Shown here piece after piece: positions 11,339 to 22,960 of a DNA stretch of 64,000 nt. The DNA lies in the NCBI GenBank assembly GCA_036365455.1, contig JAWQUS010000030.1:248001-312000 (forward strand), written 5' to 3'. Within the stretch, counting starts at the first letter, position 1. Every line of letters starts with the position of its first letter. Source of the stretch: Macrosoma leucophasiata (lineage: Eukaryota; Arthropoda; Insecta; Lepidoptera; Hedylidae). A model generated the notes under the pieces. That model was not told the origin of the DNA. It was given only the letters and a program-made list of their open reading frames with translations, and searched no databases. The translations under genes and the position numbers were made by a program.

Positions 11339-11876
11339 TCGCCTGCTTTCAGGGAAAGAGTGACGTTGCGTTAAAATTACATAATATACTTTATTTTTAG
11401 AGTTCCAATCAAGCAAACCCGTATCGACATATCGCGAAATTATATTAAATATCATTAACACAGTGCTAAACTCGGCCTGACCCGTATACATTACAATACC
11501 TAATTGAAGTAACAATTCATTAATATCATTTAACTATTCAATTTCATGTACAACAGGCAATCATTTGCATCGCAATTGTTTCCAGAACTTTATGGCGATG
11601 ATTATTTTCCAGCATTTGTGATATGAGCGATCGATCCAATAGCTCGTTGTGATAAAAATGAGTAATGGGGAACTATTCTCCATATAAATTGAATTGTTGG
11701 TGTATAAATCAATTGCAGTTTCCGTTGCATTGTTTGGTTTTGTATAAAGTTATTGTGCCGCATAATTAATATATTTGCTTTTCCCCGTGGTAACATTGGA
11801 GTAATGTGCCCGGTGCCCGGTGATTGGCGGTAGATAATTTTGTTTTTCTACATTTAGATAGAGGATGCTTATGAAT
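11339..11876. other. No recognised feature
   Basis: No gene or repeat recognised between two family A copies. Confidence 0.35.
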
Positions 11877-12053
11877 GTTCCGGTCAGGTGGTAATGTACG
11901 GCCCTGTAATTTCCGGCACAGAGGCATAACACCATAGGCCTCAGGAGTGGTAACACATCTGCATGTTGACCTCTGGTGTTCGTGTAAGTGTCTATAGGCT
12001 GCAGATCATTGTGAACTGCATGCTTGTTTGCCACTTTCATTACATAAAAATAA
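11877..12053 (+). repeat. Family A, 5' truncated
   Basis: Starts abruptly at 'gttccggtcaggtggtaatg' and keeps the 3' end and A-rich tail, as expected of target-primed reverse transcription. About 18 bases around 'catcacttaacatc' are deleted. Confidence 0.8.
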
Positions 12054-12109
12054 AACTTTGGGATCCGAAACTCCTTAATTCGGTCGCTGACGGATTGTAA
12101 GTATTTACT

Positions 12110-12337
12110 TACTGGTGGTGGAGGTGCAGTGCAGGAGCTCGAGGTCGTGGGCACTACTGAATTACTTAATTTAGTATTCAGCACTATCATTTCAGTAATA
12201 ACTCTCACAGAACAACAACGAAGGTCGCAGGGGTAGCAAGGGGGACCTCTGGTACTTGTGTGGCTTAGGCTGCAGTCATCACTTAACATCAATGTGAACT
12301 GCATGCTTATATGTCACCTATAATATATAAAAAAAAA
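12110..12337 (+). repeat. Family A with internal deletion
   Basis: Both ends are present ('actggtggtggaggtgcagt' and 'catgcttatatgtcac' plus an A run), but the middle is shortened and rearranged. Confidence 0.7.
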
Positions 12338-13735
12338 CTTACGTGCACGAATGCATGCATGCATGTTAAAAATGCGTAAATTTAGTAACAAGAACGCATT
12401 AGGTATCACATCACCATTGTGTTTCTGAGGAATAATTCTTAACACTATTCAAAAATGTTTACTCGGTGAGAACGCGTCACACAATCGACGCAGATGTCCC
12501 CGGCTTCCATAACCCCCGTAATGAAGAGGAGCTCCTATTGCTAACACATTCGGCGAGTGCCCTCGCCTCGAGGACTTAATCAAAAGGTATTAATGACCCC
12601 TCGTCCCGGACGAGCGTTAGGGAATGTTCGCACTGCAGTTTGCGGGCAGTATATCGGCATTTGTAAAAAAGAAGTCAATACCTTTATATGGATAAAATAA
12701 GCAAGCGGTTGACGTTCATGGTAAGTGTATAACATCGCCTTTTATTCATTAGTGTATTAAATCACAAGACTGGTTGAAGCTCTTTAAATACAATAAATCA
12801 TACAGGCGTTAATAAGCACATTGTGTAAATACGCATTACAATATTTATTTTTATATTAATTCTTCAATTCAGGGAATTTTGGTTTTGTAATTCTAAAATC
12901 AGATTATGGGAACTGAACACCTGCTTATTATTCGTGCATTCGTATTTAGTGGTTTTCACGACACAGATTAAATCTAGTACGAGGGCCATATCAAATCATG
13001 TAACTCGGTACAAATAATTATATATTATGTTTCAATTACTAACATTCCAGCACTTTCCGATATTAAGTTCTAAAAATACAAAATTGCGAGAAAGATTTTT
13101 TTTGGAATATCGAACTATTCACCTCAAACAGAAATTTCAAAACAGCGATGTGAACACATTTTTATTTTGTTCGCTACCCTAAATGTGAACTAAAACGATT
13201 ATGGGAGAAGATCCTGCCTATTTAATAGTGGCATTGTCCTGACAACATGTCACACATGGGAGCTAGTGGATGGGAGTCATCTTTGCAACGCGCGAAAGCA
13301 TGAAAAAAGAAATACAAAAATCAATAATATTCATTTCTGTTTAGATAAGAACCCCAGTGCGATGTGACCCTACCAGCCTTAATAGGCGCATGGCCCCTAT
13401 ATGTTCTCTCAGACACGTTACACAGATGTATTGGAGACTTAGCACCGCAAATAGAGCGAAATATTCATTGAGGTAGTTTGTTCAATAGCGATTGGGTGTG
13501 GGCTCATACTGCCTATTCATTGTCAGAAATATGATTGGTTTATCAAAATTGTACTATTCGTAATAACATAGATACGTGAGTGAAATATAAAAGACGGCTA
13601 AGTACGTGTCGGGACACGCGCAATGTACATAGGAAAGGGTTTTTGAATACTTGTAACATTGTCGAGACAATTACGCCGTGATGGCTCTCCATTAAAATTC
13701 GACATCATAATATTCCTAATTTTTTTCATACGTCC
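12338..13735. other. Unassigned, includes a short (GCAT)n at about 12350
   Basis: A moderately GC-rich patch near 12.48-12.65 kb has no open frame. No gene or RNA signature recognised in this 1.4 kb. Confidence 0.35.
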
Positions 13736-13739
13736 AAAT

Positions 13740-14075
13740 TCCACCACTTACTAACCCAAAGGGGGAGGAGACAACACACTTTGTTAGTGTCGCTAACAAA
13801 AAAAATGCACTTTAAGCCAAAATATTTCACAAACCGATCCTTTAAGCGAAAAATAGTCTTTAAAACCCTACAATATTTTGAAAAACCTATCCAATGACCT
13901 TACGCGATGGAATTCACTTAAAACAGTATCCCTACTTCATGTGTTGTTGTAGGTGCTGCGCACACCTGATATGTATATTCGTGCCAAATTACAGCTTTCT
14001 AGTACTAAGAGTCTGTGAGCAGACGGATGGACGGATAAGGGTTACTTGTAGACTACGGAACCCTAAAATTGGTTA
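13740..14075 (+). repeat. Family B dispersed repeat
   Basis: Landmarks are 'gggggaggagacaacacact', 'cctatccaatgacc' and the end 'gtagactacggaaccctaaa'. Shares its layout with 39.29-39.54 kb. Confidence 0.55.
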
Positions 14076-14920
14076 CAAGTGAAAAAAAGGGTAATTAGGT
14101 AAGTGATAAAAAAACATTTTACAAAAAAACCTAAAACGAAAAAAGTACGAGATATTCAAATTATAAAAAATTACATATTAAATGCATCATTGAAAAATTA
14201 AGCAGTTAATTGTAACAGCAAATATTTTTCACACAAAGTCAAAGGAAACCTTCCCAGTTGGGTTCCTTTTGTTCTGACTCGACCTTTTTCATGATATATG
14301 TTTAATGGCCGAGTATTGTACCCCGTTCGCTTGTAAAAAGTTTATTCGCTTGACCACTTTGACCGCGTGATTATTTTGCTTTCCATTCATTACAATTGTC
14401 GTGTCCATTACTCACAATCTTTTGCTTTAACGGTTTGTTATTTAAATATTTAATTTATTTATTAAGTAACACAGACTCATTTTGTTAGTATAGTTGTACT
14501 TAGAACTATGTTAGTTACAATCAACATTATTGAATGACATTAAATACCTACATATATTTTAAACGTTTATTGTACAACTCATGACCGTCACATTCCAGTT
14601 GATATGGCACAGCAATGGTTAATGTACAGACAATCTAATCTGCTTGCGATCATGCTCAGAATGCTATTGGTACTGCCACACACTCTGCGCACCAGAGACG
14701 CGCACCTCTTACGCATAGTAGCATAAAAACAATCCACACGTGCCTCCGCAAACATTCCTGACGCACTACAATGCCGTGGCAACCCCAGCAACACCCTGAA
14801 CGCGTTATTGTATTGTACTTGGAGGGCACTAAATGCGTTTTGAGTATAATTAGTAAAATGTAAATTATAATAATATGTAATATTATATTTAGTAAAATTT
14901 AAATTTTTTTACGCAATTTT
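14076..14920. other. No recognised feature
   Basis: A+T-rich. A 68-codon minus-strand ORF at 14588-14794 shows no recognisable family. Confidence 0.35.
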
Positions 14921-15139
14921 TTTGGTGGATGGCAAACAAGTTTGCAGTTCACATGGATGTTAAGGAATGTCTGCAGCCTATAGACATCTACACATAAATC
15001 AAAACGGAAGCATTGCCACTCCTGAGACCTGAGTTGTTATGTCTCTGTGATGGTTATTACGGAGCCATATATTACCACCTAACTGGAACACGATAGCGCT
15101 GAATACTACCATTTGGCGGCAGATAATTTACCACCAGTA
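14921..15139 (-). repeat. Family A copy, 5' hairpin block deleted
   Basis: The 3' end 'ggcaaacaagtttgcagttc' lies at the left and the 5' end 'accaccagta' at the right; the hairpin block is deleted. Confidence 0.8.
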
Positions 15140-15145
15140 AAATAA

Positions 15146-15273
15146 CTACGGTCTATAAACATCTACCTCTAAGACCTTAGTTGTTGTCTCATATCCATCT
15201 AACCGGAACACGATAGTACTAAACACTACCATTTGGCGCCAGATAGGCTTGAGTCCGCTCACTGGAACTCTAC
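15146..15273 (-). repeat. Family A copy split by a LINE, left portion
   Basis: The repeat runs to 'cactggaactctac', where a LINE interrupts it. The remaining end of the repeat ('aactctaccaccagtta') resumes at 15968. The 8 bases 'aactctac' are duplicated at 15266-15273 and 15968-15975. Confidence 0.85.
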
Positions 15274-15967
15274 ATGTATCTTCACGCCAGGTCCCTAACG
15301 GGGTAGGCAGAGAGTGTAGAGCGCCAGACATCCCGGTTCTGACAAACCTCTCGTGCCTCGTCTACCTTCATCATTCTCTTCATACATGCACGCCGATTCC
15401 TAAGACTTTTGACCCCACCATCAGACAGAACTCGACCTATTTGGTCATGGTAGGTCAGCCTTGGTCTTCCTGGGCCTCTGCAACCATCCACATTCGCATT
15501 GTATATCTGTTTAGTCATTCGCTCATTCGACATTCTTTCTATATGCCCGAACCATCGGAGCATGCCTTTTTTCATTTTTACACCGATACTATCATTCACA
15601 CAAAGTCTCTTTCTTACATCTTCATTACGAACGCGATCGGTGAGTGATACACCGCAGATCTTGCGCAAAGATCTCATCTCGACCGCGTTCAACTTACTTT
15701 CATGCTCTTTCCTGCATACCCAGCTCTCGCTTCCATATAAAAGCGTTGGAGTAAGTACAGCATTATGTACGGCTAGTCGAGCCCGCTGGCTGAGATGTTT
15801 AGATTCTAGCAGCTTACCCAACGCTCCATTCACGCAATTCCCAGAAAGCACTCTTCTTTCTATGTCAGTGGTGTACCTACCATCTTTGCTAAAAGCACAT
15901 CCAAGATATACAATTTCATCAACCTGTTCTAACACTGCATCATCTACTACTACCCTTGCATTTGTTC
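15274..15967 (-). mobile_element. 5'-truncated non-LTR retrotransposon (LINE)
   Basis: A 694-bp minus-strand insertion encoding the C-terminal end of a LINE polyprotein and ending in 'agatacatgta'. It sits in a family A copy and is flanked by the 8-bp direct repeat AACTCTAC. The strong 5' truncation and short duplication fit target-primed reverse transcription. Related 3' remnants occur at 6.34, 42.55 and 61.82 kb. I do not assign a clade firmly. Confidence 0.9.
15282..15955 (-). pseudogene. LINE reverse transcriptase polyprotein, C-terminal part
   Basis: About 217 codons end at a TGA (15282). Recognisable blocks are YLGCAFSKDG (after the reverse transcriptase palm), LLYGSESWVCRKEHESKLNA, MRSLRKICGVSLTDRVRNED, KKGMLRWFGHIERM and GRPRLTYHDQIG. 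These are typical of the thumb and C-terminal region of many lepidopteran LINE proteins. The catalytic YADD-type box and everything upstream are missing because of 5' truncation. The frame is intact, so the insertion is fairly young, but it cannot be functional. No initiator is expected; the frame enters from the truncated end. Confidence 0.88.
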
Positions 15968-15986
15968 AACTCTACCACCAGTTAAA
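15968..15986 (-). repeat. Family A copy split by LINE, right portion
   Basis: 'aactctaccaccagtta' is the 5' terminus that continues the copy at 15146-15273; its first 8 bases are the target duplication. Confidence 0.8.
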
Positions 15987-16702
15987 TTATTTACTTTTGT
16001 TATTGTTTGTGTAAATATTGTAATGTGTTTAATTTAAAAAAATCACTTTTGATCATATTATATTATATTACTGTATATTATGCTTATTAAAAAAAAATTC
16101 CTACATTAAGATTACAAAATACGAAATTATGGTAAAAAATTGTTTTACAAAGTAGCTCAGACACGTGAACTTACATAGATGATCAACAAATACTTCGCCT
16201 GGTTATTGTTCGCACGAAAACAACATGAAACGAAAATGAAATCGCTTCACAATTGAAACTCTTTATTGGATATGAAAGTAATTTAATTACCGCGAAAACT
16301 TTGTTCAATGAAACGATAATATAGAAATAAAGCTTGCGGTGATATTGCTGGAGAGTTTATACCCATCCGACGTAAAGCTGCTAGTCCACTGGGAGAAAGT
16401 AGGCAAAATTTTGCGAAAATATCTCAATCTTCATTGGAATACTGAGAATTCAATAAAGTAATTTATAAAAATCCAAAGTTGTAAAGTTAATGAGCGTGAA
16501 GAAGAACGTTCCACTGCAAGACTGAACTTATTTTATCTAAATTCACAACAAAACCTTACGATTATATTTCCAGGTAAGATACGACCAGTATATTTTGATC
16601 CAAGTCTACTTAAAACTTTCTCAAATTTACCTTTGAAATTATTTCTATTTATAAGAATCAAGTGATTTTTAAAGACACTAAAACAATCTTAATAATCTTT
16701 AT
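15987..16702. other. No recognised feature
   Basis: A+T-rich; nothing recognised. Confidence 0.4.
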
Positions 16703-16998
16703 TGGTGGTGGAGCTCTTATGACGTAGCTACCAGACTTAGACCGCATTACGTAATCTACTTGCCGCTAAATGATAAAGAAAAAAACTACTTATTTGGTAG
16801 TGTTCAGCGATATCGTGCTTCGGTCACTTGGTCATTTGCGGCAATGTAATTTCCAGTATAGAGGCTTAACAGCTTAAAGGTGAGGAGTCGCAACGCAAAG
16901 TCTATAATGAAATGTCTCGTGTTTACGTTGTTGTTTATTAGGCTACTCAATTCATTTACCATTAATGTAAACTGTTTACTTGTTTGCCACTTCATCAT
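16703..16998 (+). repeat. Family A, divergent, full span
   Basis: Starts 'ggtggtggagctcttatgac' and ends 'ttgtttgccacttcatcatc'. There is an insertion near 16775-16795, and the middle has diverged strongly. Confidence 0.65.
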
Positions 16999-17630
16999 CG
17001 ATTATGGCTCAGCAATGGACATCTTTAAGCTGCAATGATGATCGGAACCACTAATAGCGGTGATAGTTTTATCGTAGGACGCTGCTGCCCCGCACCTCGC
17101 GTTATTGCACTTACTACAGGGCGGCCATTTAAAAGGTTGACTGCCTATGCTAGTGAAAGAATTATCTTCCAGTGAAAAATTGTTCCACTAGTAGGCAGTG
17201 GGATCGCCACGTCCACTTCATGACGCATAAATAAAACTCGTTCCCTCTACGCAGCACCCAGTGGACGAGCAGCCTAACGCGGGGACGCGGCACGCAGATG
17301 GAATATAGAATTGAAATATCACACGGTATTGTTTGCCCGACAAATAACCGGATTTGTTTTGCGATTTCAAACGTTGCGCTCTTGTTTTTGAGATGAACCG
17401 TCTCCGGGATTGAATTTGGTTTTGATACGGTATACGAAAAGTTTTACGTAATAAGGTATTGATATTTTGGGTTGCAAGTTCCTTGTGAAGGTAGAATTTG
17501 GTCGTATTTTGTTATCATTATTATTCTGTCGATGTTCTAACTGACTCCGTATACTTAGTAGTCGAATTGAAGCCTTGTTTTGGAACTGTTTTAACCTTTT
17601 TTTTAAGGTAAGTGCATTTATTTAAGCATA
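16999..17630. other. No recognised feature
   Basis: A slightly GC-rich block at 17.07-17.30 kb carries no open frame; nothing else seen. Confidence 0.35.
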
Positions 17631-17631
17631 C

Positions 17632-17698
17632 ATTTTGCTTGGATGCTTGCACTTACCTCTGCCTACCCCTTCAGGGACAACGGGTGTGAAGTAACGTT
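17632..17698 (+). repeat. Family S SINE, tail fragment
   Basis: 'ggatgcttgcacttacctct' and 'gcctaccccttcagggac' match the tail of the tRNA-headed SINEs at 32.2 and 35.1 kb; the head is lost. Confidence 0.6.
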
Positions 17699-17847
17699 TT
17701 ATATTTCCTTTAACTAAGTATACATAATTATATCTGTAAACACAGGCTGGGGCCAACCCAGCAGGCTGTAATGATCAATTTGTTTCTTGATGAAAAGTAT
17801 CAAAATATGGGTTAATTGAGCTATAGATACGTAGACATCCACAACAA

Positions 17848-17880
17848 TAACACACACACACATACACACACGCGCGCGCA
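17848..17880. repeat. (CA)n and (CG)n microsatellite
   Basis: About 30 bases of CA repeats interrupted by 'tacac', passing into 'cgcgcgcg'. Confidence 0.9.
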
Positions 17881-18019
17881 AACCCAATTACTAACAAAGA
17901 CGTTCATATGCATAAAGTTTCACTGGCGAATAATATTTAATTTTGTACTCGCTCTTTTTGAACATTTCCACTAAATTTTATTTTCCTCTGCCCTTGGATA
18001 TCAACGGATGCATGATTTT

Positions 18020-18292
18020 TTTATGTAATGGAAGTAGCAAACAAGCATGCAGTTCACATTGATGTTAAGTGATGACTGCAGTCTATAGACACTAACACAA
18101 AGACCGAGGTCAAAATTCAGATGCGACCACCACTCCCGAGGCCTAAGGTTATGCCTCTGTGCCGGAAATTACATTACCACCTGACCGGAACACGATAGTG
18201 CTGAACACTACCACTTAACGGCAAGTATATTAGGTAATACTGTGGTGCCTACGCCCGTGAGCTTCGTCATTGGAGCTCTACCACCAGTTATA
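18020..18292 (-). repeat. Family A, full length
   Basis: From 'ttttatgtaatggaagtagc' to 'ggagctctaccaccagtta', with a small deletion around 'acagggccgt'. Confidence 0.88.
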
Positions 18293-18473
18293 ATTATTTC
18301 GAAAAATAAAAATTAACTCTTTACACCTTAATAAAGTCATCTAGGTACAAGCACCAGTGACGGCATCAAAACAAATCTAGTTCACATAAATCTAGCACAG
18401 TTGTCAACAAAAAAATAGGGTGCTCCGTTATTTATGAGCTGGTATTACGTCTGGTAGGAGCTGGTACGGTGCC

Positions 18474-18575
18474 TGGTCCGGCCTAGATAGTCGAGAGCAA
18501 TCTTCGTGTTTATTTATCTAGGTGAAAAATCTTTTGTTGGCGGATACAGGTCAACGGGTTTCTTGAATAATTCAC
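18474..18575 (+). repeat. Local direct repeat P, copy 1
   Basis: 'cggcctagatagtcgagagc' and 'aatcttcgtgtttatttatc' recur at 19362-19412, and 'caggtcaacgggtttcttga' recurs near 20.22 kb. Part of a short-range duplication of non-coding DNA. Confidence 0.6.
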
Positions 18576-18664
18576 GTTTCCCATGTTTCGTTTGTACTTT
18601 TGTCGTTGTTTTGTTCGTTTGTTTTTAGATTGTTATGAATACTGGTGATAGAGCTAACCTAACC

Positions 18665-18914
18665 TCGGGCGTAGGCACCACCGCATTACCTAATTTATTT
18701 GCCGCTAAATGGTAGTGTTCAGCACTATCGTGTTTCGCTCAGGTGGCCATGTACGGCCCTGTAATTTCCGGCACAGAGGCATAACACTAGGCCTCAGGAG
18801 TGGTAACGCATCTGCATTTTGACCTTGGTCTTCATGTGGCTTCTATAGGCTGCAGTCATCACTTAACATCAATGTGAACTGCATGCTTGTTTGCCACTTT
18901 CATTACATTAAAAA
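18665..18914 (+). repeat. Family A, first 35 bases missing
   Basis: Begins at 'ctcgggcgtaggcaccaccg' and ends 'tgccactttcattacatt' with an A run. Confidence 0.88.
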
Positions 18915-19360
18915 ATATATATATACTTCCATGTATGCTCATGTAACTTGGCATAGACCTGTTTAATATGCGTCTCTTTTGCTGTAATTTACTTCACCGG
19001 GCAATCGACGAGCGCCAAGGGCTCTGAGCCTAATAGACTATTACTGCCACCTTAGTTTTTGTACAGTTATCATCAAGGTTAAACATTTTTTAAAGTACGG
19101 GTTAAACTAAATAATTAGTTGCACCAACTGGGAAGGATATATAGTTTTTTTTTTTAATCAATCCTTGTAAAGTTTGAATAGGGGATGAAAGTTTAAATTC
19201 ATTTTTGTTACCAATTCCACGCGAACGACGCGACGTCGCGGGCAAAAGCTAGTGTGCCACTAAAACAATGAATCCCGTTCATAAATAGATACTTTAAGTT
19301 TCTTAACAAAAGAGTAGCTGGGTATTAAAGAACTGTACTAAGTACCTACGCTACCCGGAC
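18915..19360. other. Unassigned, with a family F end near 19207-19257
   Basis: 'acgtcgcgggcaaaagctag' is the terminus of a family F-type repeat; nothing else recognised. Confidence 0.4.
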
Positions 19361-19415
19361 CGGCCTAGTTTGTCGAGAGCAATCTTTTTGTTTATTTATC
19401 TATGTCGGAATACTC
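19361..19415 (+). repeat. Local direct repeat P, copy 2
   Basis: 'cggcctagtttgtcgagagc' plus 'aatctttttgtttatttatc' repeats the segment at 18.48 kb, about 885 bp away and in the same orientation. Confidence 0.6.
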
Positions 19416-19603
19416 CAGTTCTTGTTACTCTGGACAGAGGCGTTTTGTTTGAGAGCGAAGGTAAGAAAATCACGACTATTAAAGAACAGTCTTGGCTCGT
19501 AGTTATATAATCGATGTGCAATTACTTCTTCTATTGTTCGTGTATAGCAAACTAAAATGATTTATAGTTCAATATGCGCGATGTACATTATGCGAATTGC
19601 TTT

Positions 19604-19752
19604 GCTTCTCCTGAAGTTGTTATAACTCTGTGCCCGAAATTACAGGGCCGTACACCACCTGAGCGGAACACGATAGCACTGCACACTATCATTTAGCGGA
19701 AAGTACTTACATTAGGTAATACGGTAGTGCCTACGCCCACGAGCACCGTAAT
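19604..19752 (-). repeat. Family A, 5' half
   Basis: From a degraded 'tctcctgaag' through 'gccgtacaccacctgagcgg' to 'tgcctacgcccacgagcacc'; the 3' half is absent. Confidence 0.75.
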
Positions 19753-19779
19753 ATTATCACATTATTTGTATGCTATATT

Positions 19780-20066
19780 CTACTGGTGGTCGAGCTCCAG
19801 TGACGGAGCTCGCGGGCGTAGGCAGCACCGCATTACCTAATATACTAACCGGTAAATAGTAGTGTTTAGCGCTATCATGTGCCGGTCAGGTGGTAATGTA
19901 TGGCCCTGTAATTCCCGACATAGAGGCATAACACCTTAGGCCTTAGGAGTGGTAACGCATCTGCATTGTGACCTTGGTCTTTGTGTGTGTGTCTATAGGC
20001 TGCAGTCATCACTTAACATCAACGTGAACTGCATGCTTGTTTGCCATATCCATTACATAAGAAAAT
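19780..20066 (+). repeat. Family A, full length
   Basis: Starts 'tactggtggtcgagctccag' with the terminal hairpin intact and ends 'ccatatccattacata' with an A-rich tail. One of the best copies for defining both ends. Confidence 0.9.
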
Positions 20067-20159
20067 AAACACAATAATTAATACATTTATTGTTACTAAA
20101 TCTATGGATGTACGTCTGAAATAAATTATTTGAATTTAATGGAAAAAAGAATCTCATAC

Positions 20160-20250
20160 AATCCAGTCGTACCATCTCTTCATGATTTATCTGGCCTTAA
20201 AAACTGCTTCTGGCACATCCAGGTCAACGGGTTTCTTGAATAATATACAT
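20160..20250 (+). repeat. Local direct repeat P, copy 3 (partial)
   Basis: 'caggtcaacgggtttcttga' followed by 'ataat' matches 18548-18572. Confidence 0.5.
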
Positions 20251-20426
20251 TTTTATGTTTTATTCCCGTTCTGGACGTTGCTTGTTTCCTCGGAGGCGAC
20301 ACCTGGGAATTAATCCTGGAAATGGATTTTTTAAATTATTTGGGGTATCATTCAGTTGAGGAAACGGCAACGCAATGAAATCATAAAAATAATGAAATTA
20401 AATTTAATGTTTTTTGCATGTAGCAT

Positions 20427-20692
20427 GCATAGAGCCACACCGGAGGGGAGCAGTCATATGAAAGCTTTCCCCTCTGCCAAAGTACAAGCCCAAATAGGCC
20501 TATACTTGTCGCCTTGATGTTTAAATGTGTGCGTGAATTTGTTTCTGTATGTTGTTAAAGTCAAGGTGTAAGTTTCGTAGTAATAGGCGATTTTTGTAGT
20601 GTGCGTGTGTGTCGCACGCATTTCCCCCCACAAAAAATGACAGACTGTTTTGGCTACTCCCCTCCAATCCGCCGCGGCCGGTGGCCCATGCT
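20427..20692 (-). mobile_element. Family G inverted-repeat element, copy 1
   Basis: Ends 'gcatagagccacaccggagg' (left) and 'tggcccatgc' (right) are imperfect inverted repeats of about 40 bp. The minus strand carries the same frame as the copy at 56.5 kb, with shared peptide TTKIxYxYxTxTLTLTxYxN then THTFKHxG and xLxEGKA. Could be a MITE-like DNA transposon derivative; the shared frame may be chance conservation of the repeat. Confidence 0.6.
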
Positions 20693-21545
20693 GCAATATA
20701 TACGAATTATAACTACGTACTCAAGTTAACACAGGTAATAAAGTAAGGTTATGGTTCAAAATACATTATAATACGTGTCGCTTACCAATATTAGTGTAGG
20801 TATAGGATAAAATTGGACCGATAACTGGAATTGGTGTCGAATACTGTCGAATCGACACCAATTTATGGCTCATGTTCACGGAATCATAGCACTTCTGTTG
20901 TCTTTATATTTAGATTTATGTATCTACGACCAATAAAAAGATATATTTTGTTTTCTAGCATAATAGTATCTGAATCAGTGAACCAGTCAAAGAACTTGAC
21001 TCCATTCACCATAATAGGTAGGTACGGTAGAAGCATCCATATTGCAGCTGTATCGGAATGTTCGCATTCCAGGCCCGCCGCGCATGATTGCTCATTAGCT
21101 ATATAATATACATAGCTGTGTATTATATACAAGTTGTTTGAAATAAACATCAATATTTTACAAATGAGTGAAGTCATAATATGTTTATTAAATGTGAGCT
21201 CACATAGATAGTAAGGGAAAACAGCATCTTATAGATACCTACAAAAACTAAAGAATTTGTTTAGCCACAGGCATTACTTAAAGATACCACGTTAACATAT
21301 TGCTTGAACTTTCTGGAAAGGATAGGCAAATAATTAAATATACAAAACTACCGATTTCAACAGAAAATCACTTAAACCCGAAAAATTACAAAACCCAGAT
21401 GTAGTTTATTTCAAATACAGGAATGCATGCCATTGATACTTTTTACAAGGTATTTCGAGTATTGGGAAGTTGGTCATCATGTGCGCCACGTCCTAAGGAG
21501 CTATGTCCGAATCTATATAATCATGAAAATTGTATTAAGGAATGT
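20693..21545. other. Unassigned, with one hairpin
   Basis: A 12-bp perfect inverted repeat occurs at 20829-20840 and 20852-20863 ('aattggtgtcga'). No gene or repeat partner recognised. Confidence 0.4.
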
Positions 21546-21842
21546 TCAAAATTCAAAGAAATTCCATGGTCAATATAACTCCCAAAGGTAAACAGCGCTG
21601 GTAAGCGTAACTGACATTCATCCCAGGATTACATCCCATCCCTCTGCGAGACGTCACGCAGACGTCGCGCGAGGACGTCCTGACACTCACTTAGACAAGC
21701 AGTTTTAGGATAGCATTTACGAAAAAAGCCGGTAAGCTAAGCATGAGATTTCATATTTCGCCTAAGAATTTGCACATCAAGTATCTTTTGTAGTCACCCC
21801 GTACAATGAGTATTTCACCTGAAGTATCTAAAGATATATTTA
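21546..21842 (+). repeat. Local duplication Q, first unit, left part
   Basis: 'gtaagcgtaactgacattca', 'gacactcacttagacaagca' and 'gccggtaagctaagc' recur at 23.31-23.57 kb in the same order and orientation. Non-coding in all frames. Confidence 0.7.
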
Positions 21843-22626
21843 AACTAGCTGTTGCCCGCGGCTTCGCCCGCGTGGATGTCGTTTAATAACTTATTTATAA
21901 TTTACGATGCCGTGGAAATGTCCCAATCAAGTTTCCCGTTGCGTACCTCTTTGTGGAGTACTAATAGCTTGTGTAACTTAGCTTCGAAAACGTCTATAAC
22001 TTCAAAAATATCTATTTAATTAGAGCCTGTTCATTAATATTCCACCTTGAAAATTGCGGGAAGTCCCATTCCAACTTCCCTACCAATTTTAAGGGGATTG
22101 AGGGAAGATTAAAAAATATATTGATGCAACAAAAGAGTCTGTAAGCCAATTTTGAGGCATTAAAAACTGACAAAATACCTATACAAACTATCACCTCCTC
22201 TCTTAGGAGGTTGATCGCACATTTCCAAAAAAAGAAAAATCTTAAGAGCCCTTAACCTTTCTTTAGTATGAACTTTGTTCAGCGGTAATAAAGTGCAAAT
22301 TGACTTTTTGACGTTAGGAACACAACTACATTGCTTAGACAACCGTGAGTGCTTGTAATTTAATATGAACTTTATGCAACAGCAATAAAGCTCAAGTTGA
22401 CTTTACGTTTTAGTTAGAAAACATTTGTATAGGAAAAAAGAAAAGGGCTGTTTTTAGGGGTTTTCCGGCAGTTATTCGACTTTTTCTCGTAATATAAAGT
22501 AATATCCCGTAAATACCATCCTTGAAATTCAACAAACATATTAAAAAAAGAATTGGCCAAATTGGTCAAGGCGTTGTTGAGTTATGCGCTTACCAACACA
22601 TTTTGCGATTCATTTTTATATTATAG
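21843..22626 (+). repeat. Dispersed repeat inserted into duplication Q
   Basis: Begins 'actagctgttgcccgcggct' and ends 'ttcatttttatattatagat', both ends typical of a lepidopteran dispersed family. Contains 'aaattggtcaaggcgttgtt'. It interrupts duplication unit 1; unit 2 lacks it. A short internal direct repeat is at 22265-22325 and 22363-22430. Confidence 0.65.
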
Positions 22627-22960
22627 ATGTAGCATTCCAACGCAAACGTGGTGGTTAAGATTCCTTAAAGAACAAGAGATATACACGTTTACGTTTCACG
22701 ACAGCTTATTTGAATACGGTGATACAACGTAAACGCAGTGGTTAACTGTCGTTGGGATGCGGTTGTTACCATAAACAGAGACATTTACAATTCTGTTTCC
22801 AGTTGTGTACCGCGGACTCTTGGCTTTGTTGATTTTATTTTTAAACAGTGATACTTATTGTAAGCGTGTGTACCGAATTGCATGTTGTAGGTGTTGTTTT
22901 TATCTACGTTTTTAGATTTATTTGGTACAGTTGTTGTTTTAGGTGAACGAATACACGATC
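22627..22960 (+). repeat. Local duplication Q, first unit, right part
   Basis: 'gcattccaacgcaaacgtgg', 'gacatttacaattctgtttc' and 'tagatttatttggtacagtt' recur at 23.62-23.91 kb. Confidence 0.75.

Noticed and set aside
11750..12304. 184-codon minus-strand ORF
   Set aside because: It runs antisense through two family A copies and unrelated DNA between them; the peptide is a translation of the repeat, not a gene.
15249..16014. Plus-strand ORFs of 132 and 171 codons
   Set aside because: These are antisense shadows of the minus-strand LINE polyprotein remnant.
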